From Yersinia enterocolitica (lineage in GTDB: Bacteria; Pseudomonadota; Gammaproteobacteria; Enterobacterales; Enterobacteriaceae): 64,000 nucleotides of DNA. The notes beneath the pieces were generated by a model. The model saw only the letters and a list, made by a program, of their open reading frames with translations, ran no database searches and was not told the origin of the DNA. Below, piece after piece: positions 27,730-40,473 of the stretch (positions are counted from its first letter, which is position 1; each line of letters opens with the position of its first letter). The position numbers and the translations under genes were made by a program. The DNA lies in assembly GCA_002082245.2 (NCBI GenBank), contig NBTC02000002.1:2232001-2296000 (forward strand). The letters are read 5' to 3'.

Positions 27730-29262
27730 GTGGCACAAAAACCGCTTGAGGGTGCCCAACTCGCCTGGATGACGGTCGCGCTATCATTAGCAACCTTCAT
27801 GCAGGTGTTGGACTCCACCATTGCAAACGTGGCTATTCCTACTATTGCCGGTGATTTAGGCTCATCCAATTCGCAAGGCACTTGGGTTATTACTTCGTTC
27901 GGGGTGGCAAATGCTATTTCGATCCCCATCACCGGCTGGCTGGCCAAGCGCATTGGTGAAGTGCGCCTGTTCCTGTGGGCAACCGGACTATTTGCTCTGG
28001 CTTCATGGTTGTGTGGTATTTCCAACAGCCTGGGGATGCTTATCTTCTTCCGGGTGATTCAGGGATTGGTCGCAGGGCCATTGATTCCGCTATCGCAAAG
28101 CCTGTTACTGAATAATTATCCGCCAGCGAAGCGAAGTATGGCCTTGGCATTGTGGTCGATGACAATTGTCGTGGCCCCGATATTTGGGCCGATCCTCGGC
28201 GGTTATATCAGCGATAACTATCACTGGGGCTGGATCTTCTTTATCAACATCCCTATCGGGCTGGTGGTTATTCTGGTCGCAGGCAGTACCTTAAAAGGGC
28301 GTGAGACCAAAACTGAAATCAAACCCATTGATACGGTGGGGCTGGTGCTATTGGTGGTTGGGATCGGCGCGTTACAAATCATGCTTGACCAAGGTAAGGA
28401 GCTGGATTGGTTTAACTCGACCGAGATTATCGTCCTGACGGTCATTGCCGTGATTGCCATTACCTTCTTGATAGTCTGGGAACTAACCGACGACCACCCA
28501 GTGATTGATCTCTCGTTATTCAAATCGAGAAACTTTACCATTGGTTGCTTGTGTATCAGCCTGGCCTATATGTTGTACTTTGGCGCTATTGTCTTGCTGC
28601 CACAACTACTACAGGAGGTATATGGCTACACCGCCACCTGGGCTGGCTTGGCATCTGCGCCGGTAGGCATATTGCCGGTGCTGTTATCACCGATCATTGG
28701 CCGCTTCTCTCATCGAATTGATATGCGACAGTTAGTCACCTTCAGCTTCATTATGTATGCGGTATGTTTCTACTGGCGGGCTTACACATTCGAACCGGGA
28801 ATGGATTTTGGTGCATCGGCGTGGCCACAATTTGTGCAAGGCTTTGCTATTGCCTGCTTCTTTATGCCACTGACCGCCATTACGTTATCTGGCTTGCCGC
28901 CAGAGCGCATGGCCGCAGCATCCAGTTTGTCTAACTTCCTGCGAACCTTGGCGGGATCGATTGGTACCTCCATCACCACGACGCTCTGGACGCAAAGAGA
29001 ATCGATGCACCATTCGCAACTGACCGAGTTTGTTAACCCGTTCAACCCGAATGCGACATTGATGTATCAGGAGTTGGAAAAACTGGGGATGAATCAGCAA
29101 CAAGCCTCGGCTTATCTGGCACGGGAAATTACCAATCAGGGGCTGATTATCTCAGCAAATGAGATCTTCTGGCTCTCGGCGGGGGTATTCCTGCTGCTGC
29201 TGGCGCTGGTGTGGTTTGCCAAGCCACCCTTTACCTCCGGTGGCGGCGGCGGTGCGCACTAG
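27730..29262 (+). CDS. emrB: Multidrug efflux MFS permease EmrB
   Basis: EmrB is the inner-membrane proton-driven pump (DHA2 family, 14 membrane segments) working with EmrA. The 510-residue protein follows E. coli EmrB almost throughout, including LDSTIANVAIPTIAG (motif D1), GWLAKRIGEVRLFL (motif A) and the Gly-rich C-terminal tail. It starts at a GTG 40 bp after emrA. A strong terminator follows. Confidence 0.96.
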   Translation: MAQKPLEGAQLAWMTVALSLATFMQVLDSTIANVAIPTIAGDLGSSNSQGTWVITSFGVANAISIPITGWLAKRIGEVRLFLWATGLFALASWLCGISNSLGMLIFFRVIQGLVAGPLIPLSQSLLLNNYPPAKRSMALALWSMTIVVAPIFGPILGGYISDNYHWGWIFFINIPIGLVVILVAGSTLKGRETKTEIKPIDTVGLVLLVVGIGALQIMLDQGKELDWFNSTEIIVLTVIAVIAITFLIVWELTDDHPVIDLSLFKSRNFTIGCLCISLAYMLYFGAIVLLPQLLQEVYGYTATWAGLASAPVGILPVLLSPIIGRFSHRIDMRQLVTFSFIMYAVCFYWRAYTFEPGMDFGASAWPQFVQGFAIACFFMPLTAITLSGLPPERMAAASSLSNFLRTLAGSIGTSITTTLWTQRESMHHSQLTEFVNPFNPNATLMYQELEKLGMNQQQASAYLAREITNQGLIISANEIFWLSAGVFLLLLALVWFAKPPFTSGGGGGAH

Positions 29263-29280
29263 CGGCTAACGCTGAGCAAC

Positions 29281-29323
29281 AAAAAGGGCACTGACTTATC
29301 ATCAGCGCCCTTTTTTATTTTTC
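29281..29323 (+). terminator. Terminator after emrB
   Basis: AAAAAGGGC pairs with GCCCTTTTTT, with further pairing of CTGA/TCAG inside, and is followed by a long T-run. It closes the emrAB unit. Confidence 0.8.
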
Positions 29324-29334
29324 TAGCTCAATGA

Positions 29335-29413
29335 TATACCCAAAGTCATTGGAGTTGCAGGTAGGCAGCAAGCAATGCCGCTAACAACCCTGCTGCTGCA
29401 AGGACCAGGGTAT
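29335..29413. repeat. Short ERIC-like element at the yfiF 3' end
   Basis: TATACCCAAAGTCATTGGAG and the Yersinia ERIC-type terminal sequence that follows begin the element, and an inverted GGGTAT ends it 78 bp later. The middle of the usual 127-bp ERIC is missing. The right end touches the yfiF stop codon. Confidence 0.6.
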
Positions 29414-30507
29414 TATTGGGCGCTATTCTGACGCCACCACTCCGACAGCAAAATACCGGTTGCCACTGACACATTCAGGCTTTCTACCCGGCCAGTACCG
29501 CCGATAGACACACTCATATCGCCCTGCTGCCAGGCACTGTCGGTCAGGCCATCACTCTCTTGACCTAATACCAGCACCATTTTGGCAGGCAGTTCAGCTT
29601 TTGACAGACTGACACCTTTATGACTCGATGTGGTCACGATGGTGTAACCGGCTTTACGGAAGGTATCCAATACCGAGAGGAAATCGTCTGCATTGATAGC
29701 CTTGATATGCTCCGCACCACCTTCAGCCGTACGCACTGCAGCACCCGATTCCAGCATCGCCGGATCTTGCAACAACACGCCGTTAATACCGAAATGCGCA
29801 CAGGTCCGCATAATGCCGCCGAGGTTATGTGGGTTACCCACATCTTCCAGCGCCAGTACACAATCTTTAGCCTGAGTCTGCTGTTGCAGATAGGTTTCTG
29901 CATCCAGACCCTGACGTTTCTTGATAAGGAAGCACACACCACCATGGTGTTCAGTGCCAGAAGCCTTCGCCAGCTCCTCTTCTTCAACCACATGATAAGC
30001 CTTGCGGTTAGCCGCCATCCATTTCAACGCTTCGCGAAAACGAGGGGTAACTGACTGCACAAACCAGGCGCGGACGATAGCGTCTGGGCGGCTTTCAAAC
30101 AATGCCTTACAAGCATTCTCACCATAAACACGTGTTTCTTCAGCCCGCTGACGGCGCAATTGCGCCGGATCTACATGACTTTTACCGCTGATGCCACCAT
30201 GATCAAACTCTGGCTCTTCTGATGGCGCACGGGATACCGTTTTCCACGGTGAATCGTAAGGGCCATTGCCTTCAGAACGTGCCGGGCGGCTAGGACTCAC
30301 GCGTTCATTACGGCCGGAATCATTACGACGTGAATCATTATTACGCGATGAACTGCCCCGACTCGCATTGTCACCTGGACGACCTTTGCTTGCCGGACGC
30401 TGGTTTTTACTACGGTTATTGTTGTTACGGTCGTCACTGCTGCTTTCGTCACTGCGGACGTACATCACTTTAACTTTGCCGTTTTTGCCACTAAATGAAT
30501 CGTTCAT
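29413..30507 (-). CDS. yfiF: TrmH/SpoU-family RNA 2'-O-methyltransferase, YfiF
   Basis: The protein is a predicted RNA ribose methyltransferase of the SPOUT superfamily whose substrate is not established. I chose the ATG at 30507 (MNDSFSG), which has GGAG six bases upstream; a frame start at 30522 adds five residues without a better site. The 364-residue protein starts with a low-complexity Arg/Ser/Asn-rich tail (about 15-85), probably RNA-contacting. A substrate-binding domain and the SpoU catalytic domain follow: [27 protein letters not shown] and [17 protein letters not shown], which form the knot and SAM site. Confidence 0.9.
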   Translation of the reverse strand: MNDSFSGKNGKVKVMYVRSDESSSDDRNNNNRSKNQRPASKGRPGDNASRGSSSRNNDSRRNDSGRNERVSPSRPARSEGNGPYDSPWKTVSRAPSEEPEFDHGGISGKSHVDPAQLRRQRAEETRVYGENACKALFESRPDAIVRAWFVQSVTPRFREALKWMAANRKAYHVVEEEELAKASGTEHHGGVCFLIKKRQGLDAETYLQQQTQAKDCVLALEDVGNPHNLGGIMRTCAHFGINGVLLQDPAMLESGAAVRTAEGGAEHIKAINADDFLSVLDTFRKAGYTIVTTSSHKGVSLSKAELPAKMVLVLGQESDGLTDSAWQQGDMSVSIGGTGRVESLNVSVATGILLSEWWRQNSAQ

Positions 30508-30716
30508 TGTCTTCTCCACCAACGCGCAGGGCGCGAAGATTACCTGATGTCCGCCCGGTTAGCCATAAGCAAGCGCTAAAAGCTAGCAACTATCGTATTC
30601 ATCGAATAAACCTTTTTGGCACTTATCCCATTTATCTCCATAATAGATAACAACAAGGAAACAAGTCAGCGATGTTTTCTCTTCTATCTATTGAGACACT
30701 AAATAAAGGCTAATTT

Positions 30717-31157
30717 ATGAATACGGTATGTACAGCTTGTATGGCGACTAACCGCCTACCGGAAGAACGTATTGATGACGGCGCTAAATGTGGGCGCTGC
30801 GGCCACTCTTTATTTGATGGCGAGGTGATTAACGCCACCACTGAAACGCTGGATAAATTGCTGCAAGATGACCTGCCGGTGGTCATCGACTTCTGGGCTC
30901 CGTGGTGCGGGCCTTGCCGCAGCTTCGCGCCTATCTTTGAAGATGTTGCCGCAGAACGCGCCGGAAAAGTCCGTTTCGTCAAAGTTAACACCGAAGCCGA
31001 ACCCGAGCTTAGTACCCGTTTCCGTATCCGCAGCATTCCTACTATTATGCTGTACCGCAACGGTAAAAGGGTCGACATGCTCAGTGGCGCATTGCCAAAA
31101 GCGCCTTTTGATCATTGGCTAGATGAGCAATTATCAGTAGAGCCAGCCGCCCGATAA
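30717..31157 (+). CDS. trxC: Thioredoxin 2
   Basis: TrxC is a cytoplasmic zinc-binding thioredoxin that reduces disulfides, especially in oxidative stress. The N-terminal zinc finger has two CxxC pairs (CTAC at 5-8 and CGRC near 28-31), and the thioredoxin active site is WCGPC. The 146-residue protein is a few residues longer than E. coli TrxC (139) at the C terminus. In E. coli the gene is OxyR-activated; I could not define an OxyR site here with confidence. A terminator follows. Confidence 0.96.
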   Translation: MNTVCTACMATNRLPEERIDDGAKCGRCGHSLFDGEVINATTETLDKLLQDDLPVVIDFWAPWCGPCRSFAPIFEDVAAERAGKVRFVKVNTEAEPELSTRFRIRSIPTIMLYRNGKRVDMLSGALPKAPFDHWLDEQLSVEPAAR

Positions 31158-31212
31158 GCTAGTTTAACTCATTTATCGCGTCTCGGCGCAACGTAGTCGC
31201 CCGGTGAGATTG

Positions 31213-31250
31213 ATGCCCTGACAGTTTGTTGTCGGGGCATTGTTTTTTTG
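31213..31250 (+). terminator. Terminator after trxC
   Basis: ATGCCCTGACA and its near complement TTGTCGGGGCAT form a long stem, followed by TGTTTTTTTG. Confidence 0.8.
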
Positions 31251-31312
31251 TTTTATGGTATGACTAAGCGTATGGGTTGATTAGAATAGCGCTATTTCAT
31301 CAGGAGTCCGTC

Positions 31313-32065
31313 GTGACTGAAATATTGATCACTGACCATGCTTTATTAGATACGATCCTCACGACGGAAAATGCCGTACTGCGTTTACGCCGGCAGCGTT
31401 TAGCCGCATCCACGCGCGCCTATCGTGCCCGTGGCTGTCGCGCAATACGTTGTCAGGGCTGCCTGTTGGCAGAGCGTTTTTGTTTGTGCGATACCATAAA
31501 ACCGCAGCCAGCCGCCAGCCGCTTTTGCCTGATTATGTTTGATACCGAACCCCTAAAACCCAGCAATACCGGCCGCTTGATCGCAGATATTCTACCCGAC
31601 ACCCAAGCCTTTCTCTGGGCGCGCACTGAAGTTGACCCTGCATTGCTGGCGGCCATTGGCGACCCTGCGCGTCAGCCATATGTCGTATTCCCAGAAAAAT
31701 ACGCTGAACCGCCACGGCAGATACTTAATCACTTGCCCATTAGCGATAAGCCTCCGCTATTTATACTGCTGGACGGCACCTGGAACGAAGCCAAAAAGAT
31801 GTTCCGCAAAAGTCCCTATCTGGCTGACCTGCCGATGCTGTCACTCAATGTCACTAATAGCTCGGATTATCTGTTACGCGAAGCCCCACGCCCAGAGCAA
31901 CACTGCACGGTCGAAGTCGCCGCTGCTCTGCTACAACAAGCGGGTGATATTCAGGCCGCAGACCAATTAACGGCCCATTTCCTCTATTTCCGCCAGCAAT
32001 ATTTAGCGGGAAAACCTCACCATCCAGTGGGGCGAGTCACAGCAACTGTCGAAGAAAGCACATAA
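31313..32065 (+). CDS. tapT: tRNA-uridine aminocarboxypropyltransferase (DTW domain), YfiP/TapT
   Basis: This enzyme installs acp3U at position 47 of certain tRNAs using S-adenosylmethionine. I chose the GTG at 31313, with CAGGAG six bases upstream (250 residues); a frame start at 31277 lacks such a site. The DTW-family motif is seen as LLDGTWNEAKKMFRKS, and a Cys-rich N-terminal cluster (CRAIRCQGC then CLC) probably binds metal. The order trxC-yfiP-pat-pssA is as in E. coli. Confidence 0.9.
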   Translation: MTEILITDHALLDTILTTENAVLRLRRQRLAASTRAYRARGCRAIRCQGCLLAERFCLCDTIKPQPAASRFCLIMFDTEPLKPSNTGRLIADILPDTQAFLWARTEVDPALLAAIGDPARQPYVVFPEKYAEPPRQILNHLPISDKPPLFILLDGTWNEAKKMFRKSPYLADLPMLSLNVTNSSDYLLREAPRPEQHCTVEVAAALLQQAGDIQAADQLTAHFLYFRQQYLAGKPHHPVGRVTATVEEST

Positions 32066-32088
32066 AATCAGATAAGCTGTCTTTAACT

Positions 32089-32219
32089 TATACCCAATAG
32101 ATTTCAGGGCGCAGAAAGGCGGCGAATCGTTCTGGAACCAGTTTGAACAGTATTGATGCGAGCCCGCAGGCTGAGTGAGCGCAGCCAACACACCTGCAAC
32201 TTGAAAGATAACGGGGATA
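32089..32219. repeat. ERIC-like element immediately upstream of pat
   Basis: The element begins TATACCCAATAG and ends with a GCGCAGCCAACACACCTG stretch, AACTTGAAAGATA and an inverted GGGATA. Its length of 131 bp and its ends match Yersinia ERIC sequences, with many changes inside. It ends 4 bp before the pat start codon. Confidence 0.65.
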
Positions 32220-32223
32220 AACG

Positions 32224-34866
32224 ATGAGCCAACGTGGATTAGAAGCACTACTACGCCCGAAGTCTATTGCGGTTATCGGCGCTTCTGAAAAACCGGATCG
32301 CGCCGGTTTCCTGATGATGCGTAATTTGCTGGATGGCGGCTTCAATGGCCCTATTCTACCGGTGACCCCAACCCATAAAGCAGTATGTGGTGTATTGGCT
32401 TACGCAGATATCGCTAGCCTGCCGATTACGCCCGATCTGGCGATTTTGTGTACTCATGACAGCCGCAATTTGGCCCTGTTGGAAGATCTCGGCATCCGTG
32501 GTTGTAAAGCAGTCATCATTCTGTCTGCCGCAACCGAACAGTTCCCAGAGCTGAAAGCCTGCGCGCAACGCCATCATATGCGCTTACTTGGCCCCAACAG
32601 CCTGGGTTTGCTGGCTCCGTGGCAAGGGTTAAATGCCAGTTTCTCACCCGTTCCCATCAAGAAAGGGCGGCTGGCATTTATCTCTCAATCAGCCGCGGTA
32701 GCCAACACCATTCTCGACTGGGCGCAGCAGCGGGAAGTTGGCTTCTCGTATTTTATTGCGCTGGGTGACAGCCTGGATATTGATGTCGATGACTTACTCG
32801 ATTTCCTGGCCAGAGATGGCAAAACCAGTGCCATTATGCTGTATATCGAACATATCAGTGATGCGCGCCGGTTTTTATCCGCCTCGCGCAGCGCTTCGCG
32901 CAATAAACCGATTCTGGTGGTCAAAAGTGGCCGCACACAGCGTGCTCAGCAGTTGCTAAATGGTCAGCAAGGGCTGGACGCGGCTTATGATGCGGCGATT
33001 CAGCGGGCAGGCCTGCTGCGGGTGCAGGATACTCACGAGCTATTCTCCGCCGTCGAAACACTCAGCCACATGCACCCACTACGGGGTGAACGGTTATTGA
33101 TCGTCAGCAATGGTTCCGCCCCGGCGGCCATGGCGCTGGATGAGCTGATCAGCCGTAATGGCAAGTTGGCAACACTGTCTGATACCACCCAATCGGCGCT
33201 GAGTGCCGTGCTACCCTCTTTTGTTTCCTTACGTAACCCCATAGACTTGCGCGATGATGCCAGCGCTGAGCGCTATCTGGCAGCGCTTAAACCGCTACTC
33301 GACAGTACCGACTACGATGCGCTATTGCTGATTCATTCCCCGAGCGCTGCTGCGCCAGGGAGCAAAACAGCAGAATTACTGATTTCCGCTATCCGTCAGC
33401 ACCCACGCGGCAAGCGCCTTACTCTGCTCACTAACTGGTGTGGTGAATATTCATCGCAAGATGCACGCCGACTGTTCACCGAAGCCGGGATCCCCACCTA
33501 TCGCACACCGGAAGGGGCGATTACTGCCTTTATGCATATGGTGGAATATCGCCGTAACCAGAAGCAATTGAAAGAGACACCTGCGCTGCCTGTCGGCCTC
33601 ACCGCCAACACCGCCCACGTGCATCAGTTGATTCGCCAGGCGCTGGCAGAAGGTGCCACCCAGCTTGATACCCATGAAGTACAACCGATACTTGAAGCTT
33701 ATGGCCTCAGCACACTGCCAACCTGGATTGCCAGTGATAGCGTAGAAGCGGTGCATATCGCCGAACGATTGGGCTATCCGGTTGCCATCAAACTACGCTC
33801 GCCGGATATCCCGCACAAGTCAGAAGTCCAGGGCGTAATGCTGTATCTTCGTACCGCAATTGAAGTACAGCGGGCTGCTGACGATATTCTTGACCGGGTA
33901 AGGCGCACTTATCCGCAAGCCCGTATCCACGGGTTGCTGGTGCAAAGTATGGCGAACCGCGCAGGCGCTCAGGAATTGCGAATTGCAGTAGAGCAAGATG
34001 CGATTTTCGGCCCGTTGATCATGTTAGGTGAAGGTGGCATCGAATGGCATCATGAAACTCAGGCCGCCGTCGCGCTGCCGCCACTCAATATGGCACTGGC
34101 CCGCTACCTGATTATACAAGCGGTCAAAGGCGGCAAAATTCGCAGCCGTGGATCATTACAACCCTTGGACATCCCTGGCTTGAGCCGTTTACTGGTACAA
34201 GTCTCTAATCTAATTCTCGATTGCCCCGAAATCAGCCGGTTAGATATTCACCCGGTACTTGCGTCAGGCAGCGAATTCACGCTGTTGGATGTTTCGATGC
34301 AACTGGCACCTGTCAGCGGCGATCCGCAGGCACGGTTGGCGATCCGTCCCTATCCACACGAGTTGGAACAAAAGGTCGAACTTAAAGATGGTTCTCACTG
34401 TCTGTTCCGCCCAATTTTGCCAGAAGATGAACCACTACTAAAATTGTTTATTGATCAAGTCACTAAAGAAGATCTCTACTATCGCTACTTCAGTGAAATA
34501 AATGAATTCAGCCATGATGATTTGGCGAATATGACGCAGATTGACTATGATCGAGAAATGGCATTTGTCGCTGTGCGCCAAAAAAATAATGGCCCTGAAA
34601 TTATTGGCGTCACGCGCGCATTGTCTGACCCTGACAATATTGACGCCGAGTTTGCCGTGTTGGTGCGCTCAGACCTTAAAGGGCTGGGTCTGGGGCGGGA
34701 ACTATTAGAAAAGATGATTCAGTATACTCGCAGCCATGGGTTAACACGGTTAACCGCAGTCACCATGCCCAACAACCGTGGCATGATCGGTTTAGCTAAA
34801 AAACTCGGTTTTAGTATTGATGTACAGATGGAAGATGGGATCGTTAATCTGGAGCTGACACTTTGA
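32224..34866 (+). CDS. pat: Protein lysine acetyltransferase Pat (PatZ/YfiQ)
   Basis: Pat acetylates lysines of metabolic enzymes such as acetyl-CoA synthetase using acetyl-CoA. The 880-residue protein has an ADP-forming acyl-CoA synthetase-like body and a C-terminal GNAT domain. The N-terminal CoA-binding Rossmann part starts PKSIAVIGASEKPDRAGF. A succinyl-CoA-ligase-like part follows, then an ATP-grasp domain from about residue 480 (VAIKLRSPDIPHKSEV). The GNAT domain covers about 730-880, with acetyl-CoA-binding RSDLKGLGLGRELLEKM. The ribosome binding site, GGGGATA, is part of the ERIC-like end just upstream. Confidence 0.95.
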   Translation: MSQRGLEALLRPKSIAVIGASEKPDRAGFLMMRNLLDGGFNGPILPVTPTHKAVCGVLAYADIASLPITPDLAILCTHDSRNLALLEDLGIRGCKAVIILSAATEQFPELKACAQRHHMRLLGPNSLGLLAPWQGLNASFSPVPIKKGRLAFISQSAAVANTILDWAQQREVGFSYFIALGDSLDIDVDDLLDFLARDGKTSAIMLYIEHISDARRFLSASRSASRNKPILVVKSGRTQRAQQLLNGQQGLDAAYDAAIQRAGLLRVQDTHELFSAVETLSHMHPLRGERLLIVSNGSAPAAMALDELISRNGKLATLSDTTQSALSAVLPSFVSLRNPIDLRDDASAERYLAALKPLLDSTDYDALLLIHSPSAAAPGSKTAELLISAIRQHPRGKRLTLLTNWCGEYSSQDARRLFTEAGIPTYRTPEGAITAFMHMVEYRRNQKQLKETPALPVGLTANTAHVHQLIRQALAEGATQLDTHEVQPILEAYGLSTLPTWIASDSVEAVHIAERLGYPVAIKLRSPDIPHKSEVQGVMLYLRTAIEVQRAADDILDRVRRTYPQARIHGLLVQSMANRAGAQELRIAVEQDAIFGPLIMLGEGGIEWHHETQAAVALPPLNMALARYLIIQAVKGGKIRSRGSLQPLDIPGLSRLLVQVSNLILDCPEISRLDIHPVLASGSEFTLLDVSMQLAPVSGDPQARLAIRPYPHELEQKVELKDGSHCLFRPILPEDEPLLKLFIDQVTKEDLYYRYFSEINEFSHDDLANMTQIDYDREMAFVAVRQKNNGPEIIGVTRALSDPDNIDAEFAVLVRSDLKGLGLGRELLEKMIQYTRSHGLTRLTAVTMPNNRGMIGLAKKLGFSIDVQMEDGIVNLELTL

Positions 34867-35043
34867 TTTCAGTTACATGAATCACCGTGATATATACCAC
34901 AACCCCAAACGATTCGGTCTTTGGCAGGCAAAACTTGCGCACAATCCGCGAAAGTAGTGGTATTATCGCCCAACTCAATGGATTAGTGTTTTTTAGGATA
35001 TGGCGGTTCTGCCATCAAATAACAAGAGAAGAAGCGCACTGTG

Positions 35044-36399
35044 ATGTTGTCAAAATTCAAACGTAGTAAACATCAACAACACCTTGCACAACTGCCCAAA
35101 CTCCCTCAGTCAGTTGATGATGTCCAAACACTTTATTGCCCCAAGGTTTTCCGCTCCACTCTGCTGGATTTAATAGGCCTGGCGACCAAACGTATTTATC
35201 TGGTGGCGCTCTACCTGGAGCAGGATGATGCAGGCCGGGACGTAATGAATGCCCTCTATCAGGCTAAGCTTCAGCGCCCAGAACTGGAGATTTGCGTGCT
35301 GGTAGACTGGCACCGCGCACAACGTGGGCGTATTGGAGCCGCAGCGGTCAATACCAATGCTGATTGGTACTGTGAAATGGCGGCCAATCATCCGAATGTT
35401 TGCGTTCCGATTTACGGTGTTCCAGTCAATACTCGCGAAGCACTTGGCGTGTTGCATCTGAAAGGTTTTATCATTGATGATACTGTGATTTACAGTGGTG
35501 CCAGTATCAATGATGTCTACCTCTATCAAAACGATAAGTATCGTTATGACCGATACCAATTAATCACGAACCCATCATTGGCCGAAATTATGGTCGATTA
35601 CGTGAAACAACGGATGCTAAGTGCAGGAGCGGTGCAACGCTTGGATCGTGCTGATCGGCCGACCAATCCTGAGATTAAAAATGAGACCCGACAGTTTCGC
35701 TCGTCACTGCGCGACATCGGCTATCAATTTCCGGCACAAGCGAGTAATGATGAACTAGCCGTCACCCCATTGGTTGGCTTAGGCAAAAAGAGTCAACTGA
35801 ATAAAACGATTCATCATTTAATGGCCTCCGCTGACGAACGACTCACTATTTGTACACCTTACTTTAATCTGCCAGCACTGTTAGTCCGCAATATCATTTA
35901 TCTACTGCGTGAAGGCAAACAGGTCGAGATTATTGTTGGTGACAAAACAGCAAATGACTTTTATATTCCAGAAGATCAACCGTTTAAGATTATTGGCGCG
36001 TTACCTTACTTATACGAAATCAACCTGCGTCGCTTCCTGAGTCGCTTACAGCGTTTTGTCGATAGCGGGCAATTAATCGTGCGCCTGTGGAAAGATGGCG
36101 ACAATACTTATCATCTGAAAGGAATGTGGGTTGATAATAATTGGCAGTTGATTACCGGTAATAACCTGAATCCACGCGCATGGCGTTTGGATCTGGAAAA
36201 TGCCATTTTGATCCACGATCCTAAGCATGAGATGCACGAGCAGCGCGCTAAAGAGCTGGAGTGTATCCGTACTCATACTAAAGTTGTTTCACATTACCTT
36301 GAGCTTGAGAATATTCAGCAATATCCAGTCAAGGTTCGCAAATTGATCCGTCGTTTGCGCAGGATCCGTATCGATCGGCTGATTAGCCGCATTCTATAA
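35044..36399 (+). CDS. pssA: CDP-diacylglycerol-serine O-phosphatidyltransferase (phosphatidylserine synthase)
   Basis: PssA makes phosphatidylserine from CDP-diacylglycerol and L-serine, the committed step to phosphatidylethanolamine. It belongs to the phospholipase D superfamily and is a peripheral, ribosome/membrane-associated enzyme. I chose the ATG at 35044 ([12 protein letters not shown], 451 residues as in E. coli) rather than the GTG one codon earlier. Both HKD motifs are present: HLKGFIIDD and [18 protein letters not shown]. The basic C terminus, [19 protein letters not shown], is likely the membrane-binding end. Confidence 0.97.
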   Translation: MLSKFKRSKHQQHLAQLPKLPQSVDDVQTLYCPKVFRSTLLDLIGLATKRIYLVALYLEQDDAGRDVMNALYQAKLQRPELEICVLVDWHRAQRGRIGAAAVNTNADWYCEMAANHPNVCVPIYGVPVNTREALGVLHLKGFIIDDTVIYSGASINDVYLYQNDKYRYDRYQLITNPSLAEIMVDYVKQRMLSAGAVQRLDRADRPTNPEIKNETRQFRSSLRDIGYQFPAQASNDELAVTPLVGLGKKSQLNKTIHHLMASADERLTICTPYFNLPALLVRNIIYLLREGKQVEIIVGDKTANDFYIPEDQPFKIIGALPYLYEINLRRFLSRLQRFVDSGQLIVRLWKDGDNTYHLKGMWVDNNWQLITGNNLNPRAWRLDLENAILIHDPKHEMHEQRAKELECIRTHTKVVSHYLELENIQQYPVKVRKLIRRLRRIRIDRLISRIL

Positions 36400-36402
36400 A
36401 TA

Positions 36403-36433
36403 TGAAAGCCCGGTTACATGCCGGGTTTTTTGT
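36403..36433 (+). terminator. Terminator after pssA
   Basis: AAGCCCGG and CCGGGTTTTTT form a GC-rich hairpin with a seven-base loop and a T-run. Confidence 0.8.
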
Positions 36434-36455
36434 ATCTAGCCAGAGGAGAGACGGC

Positions 36456-36797
36456 ATGTGGTGCCCACCTTATCTTCGCCCATTACTTATCGCCCCACTG
36501 TTTTTTCTCAGTTCTGCATGCACGCATATGGCTAATGATAATTGGACTGGGAAAGATAAGGCACAACATTTCTTTGCCTCCGCCGTTTTAGCCGCCGCTG
36601 GCACTGCCTATGGTGAACATCAAAATTGGTCCGATGCCAAGAGCCGTAATTTTGGCCTGCTGTTTTCTATCGGGATCGGGGCGGGTAAGGAGTTATATGA
36701 TAGTCGTCAAGGTGGGACTGGCTGGAGCTGGAAGGATTTTGCCTGGGACGTCGCCGGTGCAATGACAGGTTACAGCCTTTATCAAGCGGCAAACTGA
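36456..36797 (+). CDS. yfiM: YfiM-family lipoprotein (DUF2279-like)
   Basis: This is a small predicted lipoprotein of unknown function, 113 residues from the ATG at 36456, which follows AGAGGAGAG by five bases. The frame runs back to 36402 but would start inside the pssA terminator. A signal peptide leads to a lipobox-like FLSSAC (C22). The mature part contains [16 protein letters not shown] and [18 protein letters not shown], typical of YfiM, with weak hydrophobic helices. Position after pssA is as in E. coli. Confidence 0.88.
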   Translation: MWCPPYLRPLLIAPLFFLSSACTHMANDNWTGKDKAQHFFASAVLAAAGTAYGEHQNWSDAKSRNFGLLFSIGIGAGKELYDSRQGGTGWSWKDFAWDVAGAMTGYSLYQAAN

Positions 36798-36881
36798 CCC
36801 CACTACAGCAATAAACACGCTATTCCTACGATAAAACCTTACTTACCTGGTTCAAATCCTCACAGCTAAATCCATAAACAA

Positions 36882-36911
36882 AAAAAGCCACCTATCAAGG
36901 TAGCCTTTTGT
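36882..36911 (-). terminator. Distal rrn terminator hairpin (third)
   Basis: On the minus strand AAGGCTACC and AGGTGGCTTTTTTTG form a stem followed by T residues. It closely resembles the terminator just after the 5S gene. Confidence 0.6.
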
Positions 36912-37041
36912 TTTATTCATCGCTGTGACGGCCGGATTTGACTCACCTGCCCCTGCAATATTTGACTCGTCTGACTATGAGCCCTGCGACGCAACCACTC
37001 TAAGGTCACTATTTATACCTATTTCACTATTCTGCCCATAG

Positions 37042-37072
37042 CAAAAACCCCACGCTTTTGGCATGGGGTCTC
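37042..37072 (-). terminator. Distal rrn terminator hairpin (second)
   Basis: On the minus strand GACCCCATGC and GCGTGGGGTTTTTGC form a stem with a short A-rich loop, just past the degenerate 5S-end copy. Confidence 0.6.
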
Positions 37073-37289
37073 GGCTTTATTTGATGCCTGGCAGTATACG
37101 AATGGCATTCCTACCATTCGCCCTTCGGGCCGTTGCAGCAACGTTAAAATCGCTCCTGACGCTTTTTTCCTACAATATTCGTCTCATCTTGAGGATGAGT
37201 CTCCCCCCTCCGGGGCCAGCGCAAGCGCTGTTCAAACTGCATTCGCAGTTTGTCGCATATCATGCTCAAGTCGAACCTGCACAACAGAC

Positions 37290-37325
37290 AAACAAAAAAG
37301 GCCACCCGTTAGGGTAGCCTCTTTT
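37290..37325 (-). terminator. Terminator after 5S rRNA (first)
   Basis: On the minus strand AGAGGCTACCC-taac-GGGTGGCCTTTTTTG forms a strong hairpin with a T-run about 10 bp past the 5S 3' end. Confidence 0.8.
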
Positions 37326-37334
37326 GCTTATTTG

Positions 37335-37454
37335 ATGCCTGGCAGTGTCCTACTCTCGCATGGGGAGACCCCACACTACCATCGGCGCTACGGCGTTTCA
37401 CTTCTGAGTTCGGCATGGGATCAGGTGGGACCACCGCGCTATGGCCGCCAGGCA
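37335..37454 (-). rRNA. rrf: 5S ribosomal RNA
   Basis: This 120-nt gene begins TGCCTGGCGGCC and ends GCCAGGCAT on the minus strand. It matches E. coli 5S apart from a few bases. It is the last gene of the rRNA operon. Confidence 0.97.
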
Positions 37455-37565
37455 AATTCTGTCTAAACTAACCCGCTATGTAATCCTACACACAGCCAGC
37501 CAGCCCAATCTCGGAACTTCGCTGAAAATTTCTATCTCTCAAATCTAAAACACCTTTGGTGTTGT

Positions 37566-40473
<2,908 letters not shown>

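Larger units (their letters stand above)
36798..37334. other. Non-coding region distal to the rRNA operon
   Basis: This stretch of about 540 bp holds no believable gene. It has at least three terminator-like hairpins reading leftwards, small GC-rich hairpins at 37198-37258 (for example AAACTGC-GCAGTTT), and a short copy of the 5S 3' end at 37077-37095. The only longer frame, 37063-37317 on the plus strand, is antisense to this structured sequence and is not credible as a gene. Confidence 0.6.

Noticed and set aside
36840..36876. GGTTCAAATCC resembling a tRNA T-loop
   Set aside because: The flanking bases do not form a T-stem, and no anticodon or acceptor stem can be folded around it.
37063..37317. 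84-codon frame beyond the 5S gene
   Set aside because: It runs antisense through hairpins and the 5S-like fragment, with no start signal and no recognisable protein.
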